NCBI RefSeq assembly: GCF_039541235.1
Contig: NZ_BAABFV010000002.1
Coordinates: forward strand, 248,001 to 312,000
Length of the DNA: 64,000 bases
From: Kangiella marina
GTDB taxonomy: Bacteria; Pseudomonadota; Gammaproteobacteria; Enterobacterales; Kangiellaceae
Direction: 5' to 3'
The position numbers were made by a program, and so were the translations under genes. The notes below the pieces were generated by a model that searched no databases, was not told where the DNA came from, and saw only the letters and a list, made by a program, of their open reading frames with translations. This document shows, piece after piece, positions 54,226 to 63,536 of this stretch. Numbering within the stretch: position 1 is the first letter of the stretch; every line of letters begins with the position of its first letter.

Positions 54226-55440
54226 TTATTCAGCTTTTTCAAATAACAGTGAACAGTTAGTACCACCAAAACCAAAACTATTTGATAAGAAGCTTTTAAT
54301 TTCAGTATCATCCATGCGCTTCTGAACGATCGGTAGACCTTGGGCTTTCTCATCTAACTCAGTGATGTTGGCTGAAGCAGCGATAAAGTTATTCTGCATC
54401 ATGATCAATGAATAAATCGCCTCATGAACACCTGTTGCCCCGAGTGAGTGACCGGCAAGAGATTTGGTTGAAGCAATGTAAGGCACCTTGTCACCAAACA
54501 CTTCTTTGATTGCGCCCAGTTCTGCGGTATCACCAACCGGTGTACTGGTGCCGTGAGTATTCACGTAATCGACAGGCTGTTTAGCATTCGCAAGTGCTTG
54601 TTGCATGCAGCGTACTGCACCTTCGCCTGAAGGAGCTACCATGTCGTAGCCATCTGATGTCGCGCCATAACCTGTGATTTCAGCATAAATTTTCGCACCA
54701 CGGGCTTTTGCGTGCTCGTACTCTTCTAGAACCAAGCAACCGCCACCCGAAGAAATCACAAAACCGTCACGGTTTGCGTCATAAGGGCGTGATGCTGTTT
54801 CTGGAGTGTCATTATATTTGCTGGATAATGCGCCCATGGCATCGAACAGCACCGTTAAGCGCCAATCTTCTTCTTCGCCACCGCCTGCAAACATGATGTC
54901 TTGTTTGCCTAACTGGATTTGCTCCAAGGCATTGCCGATACAGTGCGCGCTGGTGGCGCAAGCTGATGAGATCGTGTAGTTAACCCCTTTAATCTTAAAT
55001 GGGGTAGCCAAACAAGCAGAGGTTGTACTGCCCATGGTTTTTGGAACCGCGTATGGGCCAATACGTTTTGGGCCGCGGTCTTTGGCGATATCGATTGACT
55101 CAACCTGTGCTTTTTGAGAAGCGCCACCGGATCCCATGATAATACCAGTACGATGATTCGACACCAGCTCTTCGGGAAGATTGGCGTCAGCAATTGCTTG
55201 TTCCATCGCGATATAAGAATAGGCTGCTGCATCACCCATAAAACGTAACTTTTTACGATCTATGTGCTCGCTTACGTCGATATCCGGTTTTCCAGCAAGG
55301 TGACTGCGAAGCCCATGTTCTTCATAGGCGTCTACTTTTTTAATACCAGATTTGCCATCAAACAATGACTGCTTTACATCATCAACATTGTTGCCGAGGC
55401 AGGATACGATTCCCATGCCTGTAACTACTACTCTTTTCAC
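54226..55440 (-). CDS. fabB: 3-oxoacyl-ACP synthase I (beta-ketoacyl-ACP synthase)
   Basis: Condensing enzyme that elongates acyl-ACP, including the cis-3-decenoyl-ACP made by FabA, so it is needed for unsaturated fatty acids. The triad is Cys161 ([10 protein letters not shown]), His296 ([12 protein letters not shown]) and His331 ([11 protein letters not shown]). Length, 404, matches E. coli FabB. It lies 57 bases after fabA on the same strand, the standard fabA-fabB operon of bacteria using the anaerobic unsaturated pathway. Confidence 0.97.
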   Translation of the reverse strand: MKRVVVTGMGIVSCLGNNVDDVKQSLFDGKSGIKKVDAYEEHGLRSHLAGKPDIDVSEHIDRKKLRFMGDAAAYSYIAMEQAIADANLPEELVSNHRTGIIMGSGGASQKAQVESIDIAKDRGPKRIGPYAVPKTMGSTTSACLATPFKIKGVNYTISSACATSAHCIGNALEQIQLGKQDIMFAGGGEEEDWRLTVLFDAMGALSSKYNDTPETASRPYDANRDGFVISSGGGCLVLEEYEHAKARGAKIYAEITGYGATSDGYDMVAPSGEGAVRCMQQALANAKQPVDYVNTHGTSTPVGDTAELGAIKEVFGDKVPYIASTKSLAGHSLGATGVHEAIYSLIMMQNNFIAASANITELDEKAQGLPIVQKRMDDTEIKSFLSNSFGFGGTNCSLLFEKAE

Positions 55441-55497
55441 AATAAAACTCGCTTAATTCACTAATGTATCTATTTTTCGGTATTGTATCGCTTTTTA

Positions 55498-56010
55498 CTA
55501 GAAATTGTCTGTGGATTCGAACAAGCCCACGCGCAAATCTTTAGTGGTGTAGATTTCTTTACCATCGACCAGCATTTTTCCATCAGCGATGATGAGTTTC
55601 AACTTTCTTGTGATCACACGTTTAATATCAATGATATATGTGACCAGTTTGGCAGTCGGTAATACTTGGCCTGTGAACTTGATTTCACCGGAACCTAAGG
55701 CTCGTCCTTTGCCTGGCAAGCCTTTCCACGGTAGGAAAAAGCCCGTCAATTGCCATAGCGCATCAACGCCTAGGCAGCCTGGCATAACAGGATCAGATTC
55801 AAAGTGGCAGTCGAAAAACCAGAGGTCTGGCTTGATATCCAGCTCTGCCACTATCTGGCCTTTGCCATAAGCACCGCCAGTTTCTTCAATTTTTGTGATT
55901 CGATCCATCATTAACATGTTGGGTAAAGGTAATCGCGCGTTTCCTTCGCCAAATAATTTTCCGTGACCGCAATCCAGCAGCTCTTGCTTGCTGTATGAAG
56001 ATTTTTGCAT
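55498..56010 (-). CDS. fabA: 3-hydroxydecanoyl-ACP dehydratase/isomerase
   Basis: Dehydrates 3-hydroxyacyl-ACP and isomerises trans-2- to cis-3-decenoyl-ACP, the branch point to unsaturated fatty acids. The 170-residue hotdog protein has catalytic His69 ([16 protein letters not shown]) and Asp83 ([11 protein letters not shown]), and PNMLMMDRI near residue 30. First gene of the fabA-fabB operon. No strong Shine-Dalgarno is visible upstream; a dyad GTGTTA-GAGT-TAACAC (56026-56041) lies 16 bases before its ATG and could be an operator. Confidence 0.97.
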   Translation of the reverse strand: MQKSSYSKQELLDCGHGKLFGEGNARLPLPNMLMMDRITKIEETGGAYGKGQIVAELDIKPDLWFFDCHFESDPVMPGCLGVDALWQLTGFFLPWKGLPGKGRALGSGEIKFTGQVLPTAKLVTYIIDIKRVITRKLKLIIADGKMLVDGKEIYTTKDLRVGLFESTDNF

Positions 56011-56364
56011 AAGGAGAAACTCAAAGTGTTAGAGTTAACACATTCCGAAATTGAACCCCTATTATGCCTTATTTTATCGGTCCATCTGGTTCGAACAGTT
56101 GGCTTTATCAAGGTTTTATCATTGATTCTGGCTATCAGCCGAATACCGCGGTTAGCTGATATCCATGCCTATTCCCAATGGTCGCCTTTCATCGCAGAAA
56201 TATTCGCTTTTTCTGTTGCAATACTTTGTTACCACTTCCTTTTGTTTTGAATTTTGTCAGTCGGTATAGTTGTTGACTAGGTTACGACAATAACAACCAC
56301 ATATATAGCTATAACCTATTGATAATTATAGCTTATAAGCCAATATATTGATGAGGAGTCCTCG
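56011..56364. other. 354-base divergent region between fabA and the second DUF885 gene
   Basis: Should contain both promoters. Visible are the dyad GTGTTA-GAGT-TAACAC (56026-56041), a GTTCGAAC palindrome near 56091 and an A+T-rich stretch near 56290-56350 next to the DUF885 ribosome-binding site (GAGGAG). An 81-codon hydrophobic frame (56005-56250) overlaps the fabA start and has only a TTG start; I do not accept it as a gene. I see no clear FabR or FadR site. Confidence 0.5.
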
Positions 56365-58224
56365 ATGAAATCACTCAAATTTCAAGTATCAGCTATCGCC
56401 ATGGCCGTGATGTTAACAGCGTGCGGCAATGATGATACTTCTAAAGATACTGCTGCCGCTCCCATGACTGCTGAAACTCAGCAAGTCAAAAGCGAGCAAA
56501 CGGCCGAAAATAAAGCTGAGCAATCAGAAGCTGAAAAGGCTAAAGCCATTTATGAAGCCTATTGGGAAGAAAACTTAAAGATGAACCCACTAAATGCAAC
56601 ATTTATGGGGGATGATCGCTACAACGACACATTGGGGGATTTCGGCTCGGAAAAAGGTCGTGCAGAAGCTTTGGCTTTCAGCAAAAAATACCTGAAAAAA
56701 ATACAAAGCATTGATGAATCCAAGCTTGAAGGACAAGCCCTTCTGAGCTACCAAATTTTTAAGAACGAGCGTCAGGCTGAGATTGAAGGTGTTGAATATC
56801 CTGATTACATGCAACCGATCCAGCAGTTCTATAATCCGTTTAACTTTTTCGCGATGCTGGGCTCAGGCCAAAGTGCGCAACCGTTCAATACGGTTAAAGA
56901 TTATGAGAATTGGTTGAGCCGACTGAATGAAGCCTATGAGGGCGTTGACGTTCTGATCAATAACATGAAGACGGGTATGGATAATGGGGTTGTTCAACCG
57001 AAGGCGTTGATGGTTAAAGTATTGCCTCAGCTTAAAGCTCATATGGTCGATGATGTTGAACAAAGCCTGTTTTATAAGCCGATCGAGAATATGCCTGAAA
57101 GCTTCTCGCCAGAAGATAAGCAGCGTTTAACCAAAGAATACGTGAACACCATTAAAACCATGGTGGTTCCGATGTATACCCGCATGCACAACTTCATTCA
57201 AGACGAGTATATTCCAGCAGCTCGTGATACTGCTGGCATGGTGGAGTTACCGAATGGTAAAGCGTGGTACGCTTATAAAGTTAAGCAAACGACTAGCACT
57301 GACTTAACCCCTGATGAAATCCATCAGATCGGTTTAGATGAAGTGGCTCGAATTCATAATGAAATGAAGGGCGTCATGAAAGAGGTTGGTTTTGAAGGAT
57401 CGTTGCAAGAGTTTTTTGATTTCACAAAGAATGATCCCCAGTTTATTTTCGACTCAAAAGAAGACATGCTTCAAGCGTATGAAGACTTAAGGGAGAAGTT
57501 GGATGAAACCGCGCCTGATTTGTTTAAGGTGATTCCAAAGGCACAGTTTGAAATTCGTGCAGTCGAAGCATTCCGTGAGCAGTCATCATCGTCAGCATCG
57601 TATCAACGACCAGCTCCAGATGGTTCGCGCCCAGGTATTTTTTATGTCAATACTTATGACTTAAGTGCGCGTCCAACGTGGACAGTAGAGTCGCTTTATT
57701 TGCATGAGGCGGTACCAGGACATCACTTCCAAATTTCCACTCAGCAAGAATTAAAAGATATCCCTGCATTCCGTCGCTTTGGTGGTACAACCGCCTTTAT
57801 CGAAGGGTGGGGCTTGTATTCAGAGTCTCTAGGTAAAGAAATGGGGGTTTATACCGATCCTTACCAGTACTATGGTGCCTTGGGTGCTGAGTTATGGCGT
57901 GCTATTCGTTTAGTGGTGGATACTGGTATCCATGCCAAAGGTTGGACTCGTCAGGAAGTTTTAGACTATATGGAGCAGAACTCTGCGGCTGCTAAGGCTC
58001 GTCGTGTATCTGAGGCTGAGCGCTTTATGGCAATACCGAGTCAGGCGTTGGCGTATAAAATTGGGCAGTTAAAAATACGTGAATTGAGAACGCTGGCTGA
58101 AAAAGAGCTTGGCGACCAATTCGATATTCGTGAGTTTCACTATCAAGTCCTGAAAGATGGTGCTTTACCGTTGAATATTTTGGAAAGCAAGATTAAGAAG
58201 TGGATTAAGTCTCAACAGGCTTAA
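56365..58224 (+). CDS. DUF885-family peptidase-like lipoprotein (paralogue 2)
   Basis: Second DUF885 protein of the window, 619 residues. The lipobox is LTAC (Cys20). The zinc-type motif LYLHEAVPGHHFQIS is near residue 455, followed by GWGLYSESLGKEMGVYTDPYQYYG. The two paralogues align nearly end to end (same EYKLNPIQAT/NLKMNPLNAT opening, same DQFDIREFH ending), so they come from a duplication, though on opposite strands 6.6 kb apart. This copy has a longer charged linker after the lipid anchor. Activity is inferred only. Confidence 0.88.
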   Translation: MKSLKFQVSAIAMAVMLTACGNDDTSKDTAAAPMTAETQQVKSEQTAENKAEQSEAEKAKAIYEAYWEENLKMNPLNATFMGDDRYNDTLGDFGSEKGRAEALAFSKKYLKKIQSIDESKLEGQALLSYQIFKNERQAEIEGVEYPDYMQPIQQFYNPFNFFAMLGSGQSAQPFNTVKDYENWLSRLNEAYEGVDVLINNMKTGMDNGVVQPKALMVKVLPQLKAHMVDDVEQSLFYKPIENMPESFSPEDKQRLTKEYVNTIKTMVVPMYTRMHNFIQDEYIPAARDTAGMVELPNGKAWYAYKVKQTTSTDLTPDEIHQIGLDEVARIHNEMKGVMKEVGFEGSLQEFFDFTKNDPQFIFDSKEDMLQAYEDLREKLDETAPDLFKVIPKAQFEIRAVEAFREQSSSSASYQRPAPDGSRPGIFYVNTYDLSARPTWTVESLYLHEAVPGHHFQISTQQELKDIPAFRRFGGTTAFIEGWGLYSESLGKEMGVYTDPYQYYGALGAELWRAIRLVVDTGIHAKGWTRQEVLDYMEQNSAAAKARRVSEAERFMAIPSQALAYKIGQLKIRELRTLAEKELGDQFDIREFHYQVLKDGALPLNILESKIKKWIKSQQA

Positions 58225-58240
58225 TCGCGTTACTCTAGAG

Positions 58241-58267
58241 AAAAGCGGCCCTAGGGTCGCTTTTTTT
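58241..58267 (+). terminator. Intrinsic terminator of the second DUF885 gene
   Basis: AAGCGGCCC and GGGTCGCTT form a stem with one G-T pair around a short loop, followed by seven T residues. Confidence 0.82.
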
Positions 58268-58307
58268 ATGCTTGCCTGTAACAAATGACGGCCGTGTGTC
58301 TCTAATG

Positions 58308-58323
58308 TGGTGTGTATACACCA
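58308..58323. promoter_or_regulatory. Dyad before the peroxiredoxin-like gene
   Basis: TGGTGT-GTAT-ACACCA lies 20 bases before the ATG at 58344. Its position fits an operator or a leader hairpin; no regulator can be named. Confidence 0.4.
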
Positions 58324-58343
58324 AAACGATTAAGAAGGTATCT

Positions 58344-58982
58344 ATGAAACGATTATTACAACTTACCGTGTTTTCCTTGCTGGTTAGCGCGACAATGGCT
58401 TTACCTGCGCTCGATCGGACCAAAGTGGCGGAAGACGCGAATGACGTTGCACCGCTAATGATAGGACAGAGTGCCCCGGACATTATTCTATTTTCAAGTG
58501 ACGGTACGCCGTTTAAGCTGCGTGAAAAAATAGCTCAAAAGCCGACGGTGTTGCTGTTTTACCGAGGTGGCTGGTGTCCCTTTTGTAATGCTCAGTTGAG
58601 CCAAATTCAGGACGTTGAAGACGAATTAACCGACATGGGGTATCAACTCTTAGCGATTAGCCCAGATACGCCCACGGCCTTGCAAAAAACAAGCAAAGAT
58701 AAAGAATTGAGCTATGAACTGATTTCTGATTATCAGTTAAAGGCCACGACTCAGTTTGGTTTGGCTTTCCATATCTCCGAAGACTATAACAGTAAAGTGA
58801 AGTCCATCGGTGGTAAAACGGCGCGTTTGGCTGGTGATGATAAGAGTACTTTGCCAGTACCGGCAGTCTATATTTTTGATACGGAGGGCATGATTCAATT
58901 TCAATATGCTAACCCAAATTATAAGGTAAGAATTAAGCCTGAACTATTGTTGACGGCAGCTCGACTGGCTTTGGAAGAGTAA
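58344..58982 (+). CDS. Exported peroxiredoxin-like (AhpC/TSA, redoxin) protein
   Basis: Thioredoxin-fold protein of the AhpC/TSA group, predicted periplasmic; likely reduces peroxides or acts as a thiol oxidoreductase. A signal peptide covers residues 1-20 (cleavage near MALPA). The active site is FYRGGWCPFCNAQL, with a CxxC pair where typical peroxiredoxins have T-x-x-C. I chose the ATG at 58344 (212 residues, Shine-Dalgarno AGAAGG) over the longer frame from 58272, which would lack a signal peptide at its start. Terminator and convergent ygfZ follow. Confidence 0.83.
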   Translation: MKRLLQLTVFSLLVSATMALPALDRTKVAEDANDVAPLMIGQSAPDIILFSSDGTPFKLREKIAQKPTVLLFYRGGWCPFCNAQLSQIQDVEDELTDMGYQLLAISPDTPTALQKTSKDKELSYELISDYQLKATTQFGLAFHISEDYNSKVKSIGGKTARLAGDDKSTLPVPAVYIFDTEGMIQFQYANPNYKVRIKPELLLTAARLALEE

Positions 58983-59018
58983 GTCTAATTAGGATTTAAA
59001 AGGTTCGGCATTCAAAAT

Positions 59019-59048
59019 AAAAAAGGCGCTATTGAAGCGCCTTTTTTT
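59019..59048. terminator. Bidirectional terminator between the peroxiredoxin-like gene and ygfZ
   Basis: AAAAAAGGCGCT-ATTGA-AGCGCCTTTTTT: a 12-base perfect stem between convergent genes. Confidence 0.94.
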
Positions 59049-59074
59049 AGTAACGGTTTTGGGTTTATGAGCGA

Positions 59075-59995
59075 TTACTGTAAAAGCTTTGCCCCAACTT
59101 TGTTATCGCCAATTGAAAGCTCTTCTTCCAATGCTGAATCATTCAGACTGATCAGCGCATAGCTCTTTTGATCAAAATGTGTGGTTCGGATAAGTTCTCC
59201 AACTTTCTTATCGTCTTGGTTATAGACTTTATCCAGTTCATTCAACTCTGCTTCCGACTCAACTGAGCAAAGCACCGAATGAGTCTTTAGTTTGCCTCGG
59301 TAGTGCATGCGGGCCACAATTTCTTGCCCCGTGTAGCAACCTTTATCAAAACTTACACCGCCTACTTGATGAAGTCCGATACTGTGCGGTAGGTGTTTTT
59401 CAATGGACTCTTGTTTAAACATAGGAATGTGGGCTTGCAGTTCAATGTAGTCCCAAGCATTCTTATCAGCCAAAGTCGTTCCAGCCAACATATTCACTAG
59501 CTCACTCGCACGTTCTTTACGGCTAATCAGGATTGATGCGTTAAAGAGGCTGTTCAGGTGAAGATCATAAATACCACCATGATTAGTGATAGATAAGACC
59601 TCTAGCTCCGCTGAGTGATTGCCTGGTGCTTTTTGAGTGTGTCCCCACAGCTCATAGTCTTTGCTCGCATCGACTAATTCGGTTTGAAAAAATGCTGCGT
59701 ATTTGGATAAGGTTTCAATAACGTGAGACAGGTTTTCCTTGGGCAAAATCAGTAGGTAATTTTGCTCGAATTTCATGACATAGAACACACTGTGTAAGCG
59801 CCCCTTAACATTGCACAAGCCGCCAAGGCTGGCTTGATCATCTTTGATCAAGTTCATGTCACAAGTCAGCTGGCCTTGTAGCAATTTAAGAGTGTCTTCT
59901 CCTGACGCTTCGATGACGCCAAAACCTCCAAGTTCGCAGGCGATGTTTTGTAACTGTGGAATATGCTGAATCGCATCTTGATTGGTAAAGTTCAT
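59075..59995 (-). CDS. ygfZ: Folate-binding protein YgfZ (iron-sulphur cluster repair/assembly)
   Basis: GcvT-like tetrahydrofolate-binding protein needed for the activity of some Fe-S enzymes, for example MiaB in E. coli. The hallmark K-G-C-Y-T-G-Q-E sequence is at residues 218-225, with Cys220. I chose the ATG at 59995 (306 residues), which fits the family N-terminus; the longer frame to 60097 adds 34 residues with no family resemblance and would reduce the gap to sdhE. It is divergent from sdhE, with which it is linked in many Gammaproteobacteria. Confidence 0.9.
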   Translation of the reverse strand: MNFTNQDAIQHIPQLQNIACELGGFGVIEASGEDTLKLLQGQLTCDMNLIKDDQASLGGLCNVKGRLHSVFYVMKFEQNYLLILPKENLSHVIETLSKYAAFFQTELVDASKDYELWGHTQKAPGNHSAELEVLSITNHGGIYDLHLNSLFNASILISRKERASELVNMLAGTTLADKNAWDYIELQAHIPMFKQESIEKHLPHSIGLHQVGGVSFDKGCYTGQEIVARMHYRGKLKTHSVLCSVESEAELNELDKVYNQDDKKVGELIRTTHFDQKSYALISLNDSALEEELSIGDNKVGAKLLQ

Positions 59996-60156
59996 AATAC
60001 CCTTATTGTCTAACCGTGTGCTCAGAGGCACGTGGGCTGAATGTCTATCTGTGGTGATTTTACTCTTAATCAATGACTTTTGCAGTGGAATTTCCAAATT
60101 GATGAGTTATAACGGTATAATTAACAAAAATTTCTATTAGCTTAAAGGGTCGTATC

Positions 60157-60411
60157 GTGACCGAGCAAGAATTAAAAAAATTACAGTGGGCGAGTCGCCG
60201 AGGCATGCTTGAACTCGATGTGGTGTTATTACCTTACTTACAGCAACACGGTAGCGACTTCACGCCGCCCGAGGTCATTCACTATCAGCAATTTCTGGAG
60301 GAAACGGATCCTGATTTATACGCTTGGATTATGGGCTTCGAAACGCCAAAAGAGGAATACGCTGAATTGGTGGCCTCGATAAAGCAGTTTGTTGAGCAAC
60401 AAATCCGATAG
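60157..60411 (+). CDS. sdhE: FAD assembly factor SdhE
   Basis: Small protein that promotes covalent flavinylation of SdhA (succinate dehydrogenase) and FrdA. The 84-residue product has the invariant RRGMLELD motif near residues 14-21 and the ending EYAELVASIKQFV typical of the family. The start is GTG at 60157, preceded by AAAGGG. It is followed after one base by ygfX, the usual pair (called cptB-cptA in the older toxin-antitoxin proposal). Confidence 0.95.
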   Translation: MTEQELKKLQWASRRGMLELDVVLLPYLQQHGSDFTPPEVIHYQQFLEETDPDLYAWIMGFETPKEEYAELVASIKQFVEQQIR

Positions 60412-60412
60412 T

Positions 60413-60844
60413 ATGAACTTCCGCATAGAGCTGAAAACACCCAAAACCAGCCGCCAAGTGTTTGCCTTGATTTGGGTAGGGTTTCTGGTGTTATTTGTCG
60501 TGGCAGCCTTAATACAAGAGCATTGGACCTTTGCATTCATTGGTATGCCTGTCACTCTGCTCTTGGGTGCATGGCAGTTAAAAATGTTAAATGCTCTTTA
60601 CGACGATATTACCGAAGTTATTTTTTATGAAGGTCAGTGGTTTATTCTTGAAGAAGGTTTAAAGGTTGCGATTGAAGTCAAGCAAGATAGCGTTAACTGG
60701 CCGCTTTGGATTACCTTAAAGTACCGACCGCTGGATCCTTCCAAACCGAAAGCTTTGAGGCAGTTAATCCTTTTTCGGGATGCGATGAAAGATGCAGACT
60801 TTAGGCATCTGTCGCGAACTTTAAAGTTCTATAAAGCCAAATAA
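60413..60844 (+). CDS. ygfX: YgfX-type small membrane protein
   Basis: Membrane protein of the YgfX/CptA family; in E. coli it was reported to affect FtsZ and MreB, though that role is debated. Two hydrophobic spans lie close together near residues 18-36 and 40-57, followed by a cytosolic domain. I start at the ATG at 60413, one base after the sdhE stop (143 residues), not at the upstream frame inside sdhE. Sequence conservation in this family is low, so the call rests mainly on topology, size and the tight link to sdhE. Confidence 0.8.
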   Translation: MNFRIELKTPKTSRQVFALIWVGFLVLFVVAALIQEHWTFAFIGMPVTLLLGAWQLKMLNALYDDITEVIFYEGQWFILEEGLKVAIEVKQDSVNWPLWITLKYRPLDPSKPKALRQLILFRDAMKDADFRHLSRTLKFYKAK

Positions 60845-60852
60845 CACTCTGC

Positions 60853-62448
60853 TTAGTTTGGTGTTAATACAGAGTCTTTGGCATGCTCTAATCGCTCTGG
60901 ATAATCCAAAGTGAAGTGCAGCCCCCGGCTTTCTTTGCGCTGCATGGCACATTTCACAATTAGTTCGGCGATTAACACCAAGTTTCTCAATTCAATTAAG
61001 TCGTTGCTGACTTTAAAGTTGGAATAGTACTCGTGGATTTCCTGCTGCAAAAGCTCAATGCGACGCATCGCTCTTTGTAAGCGTTTGTCGGTTCTGACAA
61101 TTCCAACGTAATCCCACATCAGTTGTCTCAACTCGTGCCAGTTATGGCTTAACACAATTTCTTCATCGGAGTCAGTAACTTGGCTTTCATCCCATGGCGG
61201 TAAGATTGCTGGAATCGTAATCTCGTCCCACGACTGCTCTATGTGCTGTGCAGCCGATTGTGCATAAACTAAGCATTCCAGTAGCGAGTTGCTGGCCATT
61301 CGGTTTGCACCATGCAACCCAGTGAACGCGACTTCTCCAACGGCATAAAGACCGTCGATATCGGTTTTGCTATCGGTATCAACGCGGACGCCGCCACATG
61401 TGTAGTGAGCGGCGGGGACGACTGGAATGGCGTCTTTGGTAATATCGATGCCGAACTCTAAGCACTGCTTATAGATCGTGGGGAAGTGGCTTTTAATGAA
61501 CTCTGGCTCTTTGTGAGAGATATCGAGATAGACACAGTCAAAACCGTACTTTTTGACTTCATGGTCAATGGTGCGTGCGACAATATCTCGCGGCGCTAAC
61601 TCAGCTCTCTCGTCATATTCAGGCATAAAGCGCTCGCCATTAGGGCGACGCAATAGTGCGCCTTCGCCTCGCAGGGCTTCGGTAATCAAGAAGCTTCTTG
61701 CTTCTGGATGAAACAAGCAGGTTGGGTGGAACTGGTTAAACTCTAAATTGGCCACACTACAACCAGCACGCCACGCCATGGCAATACCGTCACCACTGGC
61801 AACATCGGGATTGGAGGTGTAAAGATAGACTTTACTGGCGCCACCCGTGGCTAACACCACAAAACGGGCGCGAATGGTTTCTACGCGATCTTTTGCTAGA
61901 TTGAGGACATATGCGCCTTGGCAACGGTTGTGGTCTAAGCCGAGCTTATCGCCGGTAATTAAATCAACCGCAATATAGTTTTCAAGGATGTTGATGGTCT
62001 TCTCAGCTTGAACCGCTGCGACTAAGGTTGTGGAAACGGCTTTTCCGGTAGCGTCGTCGGAATGAATAATGCGTCTCTGGCTGTGACCACCTTCACGCGT
62101 CAGGTGATAGTGTTCATCTTCTTTGCTGAACGCGACACCACGCTCGATCAGCCATTCGATGGCTTCACGCGAATGTTCAACGGTGTAACGAACCGCATCT
62201 TCATGACATAATCCCGCCCCAGCAATCAAGGTATCTTCGACATGAGAGTCAACCGTGTCGTTTTCGTCCAAAACCGCGGCAATACCACCTTGGGCATAAA
62301 ATGTAGAGCCTTCGGTAACTTCAGCTTTGCTGAGGACGGTGATGTTACCTTTATGAGCTAAACGTAAAGCCACGGATAGACCGGCAGCGCCGCTACCGAT
62401 GACCAAAACATCAGTGGAGTGGATAAGATCCTGATTAGCGTGAGACAT
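60853..62448 (-). CDS. nadB: L-aspartate oxidase
   Basis: Flavoenzyme that oxidises L-aspartate to iminoaspartate, first step of NAD synthesis; NadC is encoded elsewhere in this window. The FAD motif [14 protein letters not shown] is near residue 18; [10 protein letters not shown] (~46) and HRHxR-type [20 protein letters not shown] (~115) belong to the fumarate-reductase/NadB family; [23 protein letters not shown] is near 350. Length, 531. It is convergent with ygfX with 8 bases between stops and divergent from rpoE, a neighbourhood known from E. coli. Confidence 0.97.
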   Translation of the reverse strand: MSHANQDLIHSTDVLVIGSGAAGLSVALRLAHKGNITVLSKAEVTEGSTFYAQGGIAAVLDENDTVDSHVEDTLIAGAGLCHEDAVRYTVEHSREAIEWLIERGVAFSKEDEHYHLTREGGHSQRRIIHSDDATGKAVSTTLVAAVQAEKTINILENYIAVDLITGDKLGLDHNRCQGAYVLNLAKDRVETIRARFVVLATGGASKVYLYTSNPDVASGDGIAMAWRAGCSVANLEFNQFHPTCLFHPEARSFLITEALRGEGALLRRPNGERFMPEYDERAELAPRDIVARTIDHEVKKYGFDCVYLDISHKEPEFIKSHFPTIYKQCLEFGIDITKDAIPVVPAAHYTCGGVRVDTDSKTDIDGLYAVGEVAFTGLHGANRMASNSLLECLVYAQSAAQHIEQSWDEITIPAILPPWDESQVTDSDEEIVLSHNWHELRQLMWDYVGIVRTDKRLQRAMRRIELLQQEIHEYYSNFKVSNDLIELRNLVLIAELIVKCAMQRKESRGLHFTLDYPERLEHAKDSVLTPN

Positions 62449-62465
62449 TGAATTTTTACCGTGAT

Positions 62466-62493
62466 GGAACTTTTCTTGTGTTAACTAGGTCTG
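62466..62493 (+). promoter_or_regulatory. Sigma-E-type promoter upstream of rpoE
   Basis: GGAACTT (62466-62472) and GTCTG (62489-62493) are separated by 16 bases, matching the E. coli sigma-E consensus (GGAACTT, N15-16, GTCnAA). rpoE of E. coli is autoregulated through such a promoter. Here it would give a leader of about 215 bases. Confidence 0.55.
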
Positions 62494-62712
62494 TGTTCTT
62501 TACGAACCAGTGGAAACGAAACAGTTTTCCTAGCAAAATAAGCAATAAGTTAATGCGGACTTTACCACAGTCACTTGTTTTCAGTTAGTTTTTTCTATAA
62601 AACTGGAGATAACAACAAGGCATTAAAACACCACATAAATATGATATTTGCCCTGCAAATATAACAAGAACGGGGACAATGATGAGAAGTGTACTATTAA
62701 GTAGAGGACGAT

Positions 62713-63303
62713 ATGTCTGAGGCTGACGTCGACTCAGAGCTCGTAAAGCGCGTCCAAAATGGCGACAAGAAAGCCTTTGATATGTTGGTTACCAAGTACC
62801 AGCAGCGCATTATGAATTTAATTTCTCGCTTTGTGCGTGACCAAGACGAAGTGATGGATATTTCACAAGAAGCTTTTATCAAGGCTTATCGTGCGCTGCC
62901 CAATTTCCGAGGCGACAGTGCTTTTTATACTTGGCTGTACCGTATCGCGATTAATACAGCGAAGAATTTTTTAGTGTCACAGGGGCGTCGTCCGCCGGGC
63001 AGCGATATAGATTCGTCCGATGCTGAGCAATACGACGGTGGGGATGCCTTGAGAGATTCAGGCAGTCCAGAGCGTTTGATGTTTCGTGATGAAATCAAAA
63101 AATTAATTTTCAAAACTATCGACGAACTTCCTGAGGACTTGCGCACCGCGATTATGCTGCGTGAGATTGATGGCATGAGCTATGAAGATATTGCTGAATC
63201 GATGGATTGTCCGGTGGGGACCGTGCGCTCCCGAATCTTCAGAGCGCGTGATGCGATTGACCAGAAGATAGCGCCTTTGTTAGAACAGGGCTGGCGTTCA
63301 TAG
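62713..63303 (+). CDS. rpoE: RNA polymerase sigma factor RpoE (AlgU-type)
   Basis: Extracytoplasmic-function sigma factor of envelope stress. The 196-residue protein has region 2 (FDMLVTKYQQRIMNLISRFV, then DISQEAFIKAYRALPNFRGDSAFYTWLYRIAINTAKN) and region 4 (LPEDLRTAIMLREIDGMSYEDIAESMDCPVGTVRSRIFRAR). It is very close to E. coli RpoE and Pseudomonas AlgU in pattern. Divergent from nadB. Its gene is followed by a 233-base gap before rseA, which is long for this pair. Confidence 0.97.
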   Translation: MSEADVDSELVKRVQNGDKKAFDMLVTKYQQRIMNLISRFVRDQDEVMDISQEAFIKAYRALPNFRGDSAFYTWLYRIAINTAKNFLVSQGRRPPGSDIDSSDAEQYDGGDALRDSGSPERLMFRDEIKKLIFKTIDELPEDLRTAIMLREIDGMSYEDIAESMDCPVGTVRSRIFRARDAIDQKIAPLLEQGWRS

Positions 63304-63364
63304 TTTGAACGAAATCCGTTGACTGAAAATAAGCTGAATACACAAACTTTTTTACAAAAAGTGT

Positions 63365-63390
63365 GAACTTTTTACACTAGGCCCAGTCAA
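63365..63390 (+). promoter_or_regulatory. Sigma-E-type promoter between rpoE and rseA
   Basis: GAACTT (63365-63370) and GTCAA (63386-63390) are 15 bases apart, a very good match to the sigma-E consensus. It lies about 147 bases before rseA. The -35 element sits in the loop of a small AGTGT/ACACT hairpin. Confidence 0.6.
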
Positions 63391-63481
63391 TTGGTATGAG
63401 AAGTAAAAAGCAATTTTGTAGTGTTGACGTATAAATAGTTAATAATTCAATGGTTTGCGATGCTTTTTCGGATAGTTTAAG

Positions 63482-63498
63482 ACGAGTGGTTTACTCGT
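63482..63498 (+). other. Hairpin in the rseA leader
   Basis: ACGAGT-GGTTT-ACTCGT is a perfect 6-base stem. It is followed by GGTCTAAAAAAGCG and lies about 40 bases before the rseA ribosome-binding site. Confidence 0.4.
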
Positions 63499-63536
63499 GG
63501 TCTAAAAAAGCGTGATAAAAGTTAAAGGTAAAGGTA

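Noticed and set aside
54105-54353. Minus-strand frame containing VIPRLDRGIQ
   Set aside because: It is the translation of the REP-like palindrome joined to antisense fabB and DUF3081 sequence, not a gene.
56085-56105. GGTTCGAAC as the T-arm of a tRNA gene
   Set aside because: The flanks are not complementary and no acceptor stem or anticodon arm can be built around it.
56005-56250. 81-codon hydrophobic frame between fabA and the DUF885 gene
   Set aside because: It starts with TTG inside the fabA start region, has no good ribosome-binding site in its frame and shows no family resemblance. The region must hold two divergent promoters.
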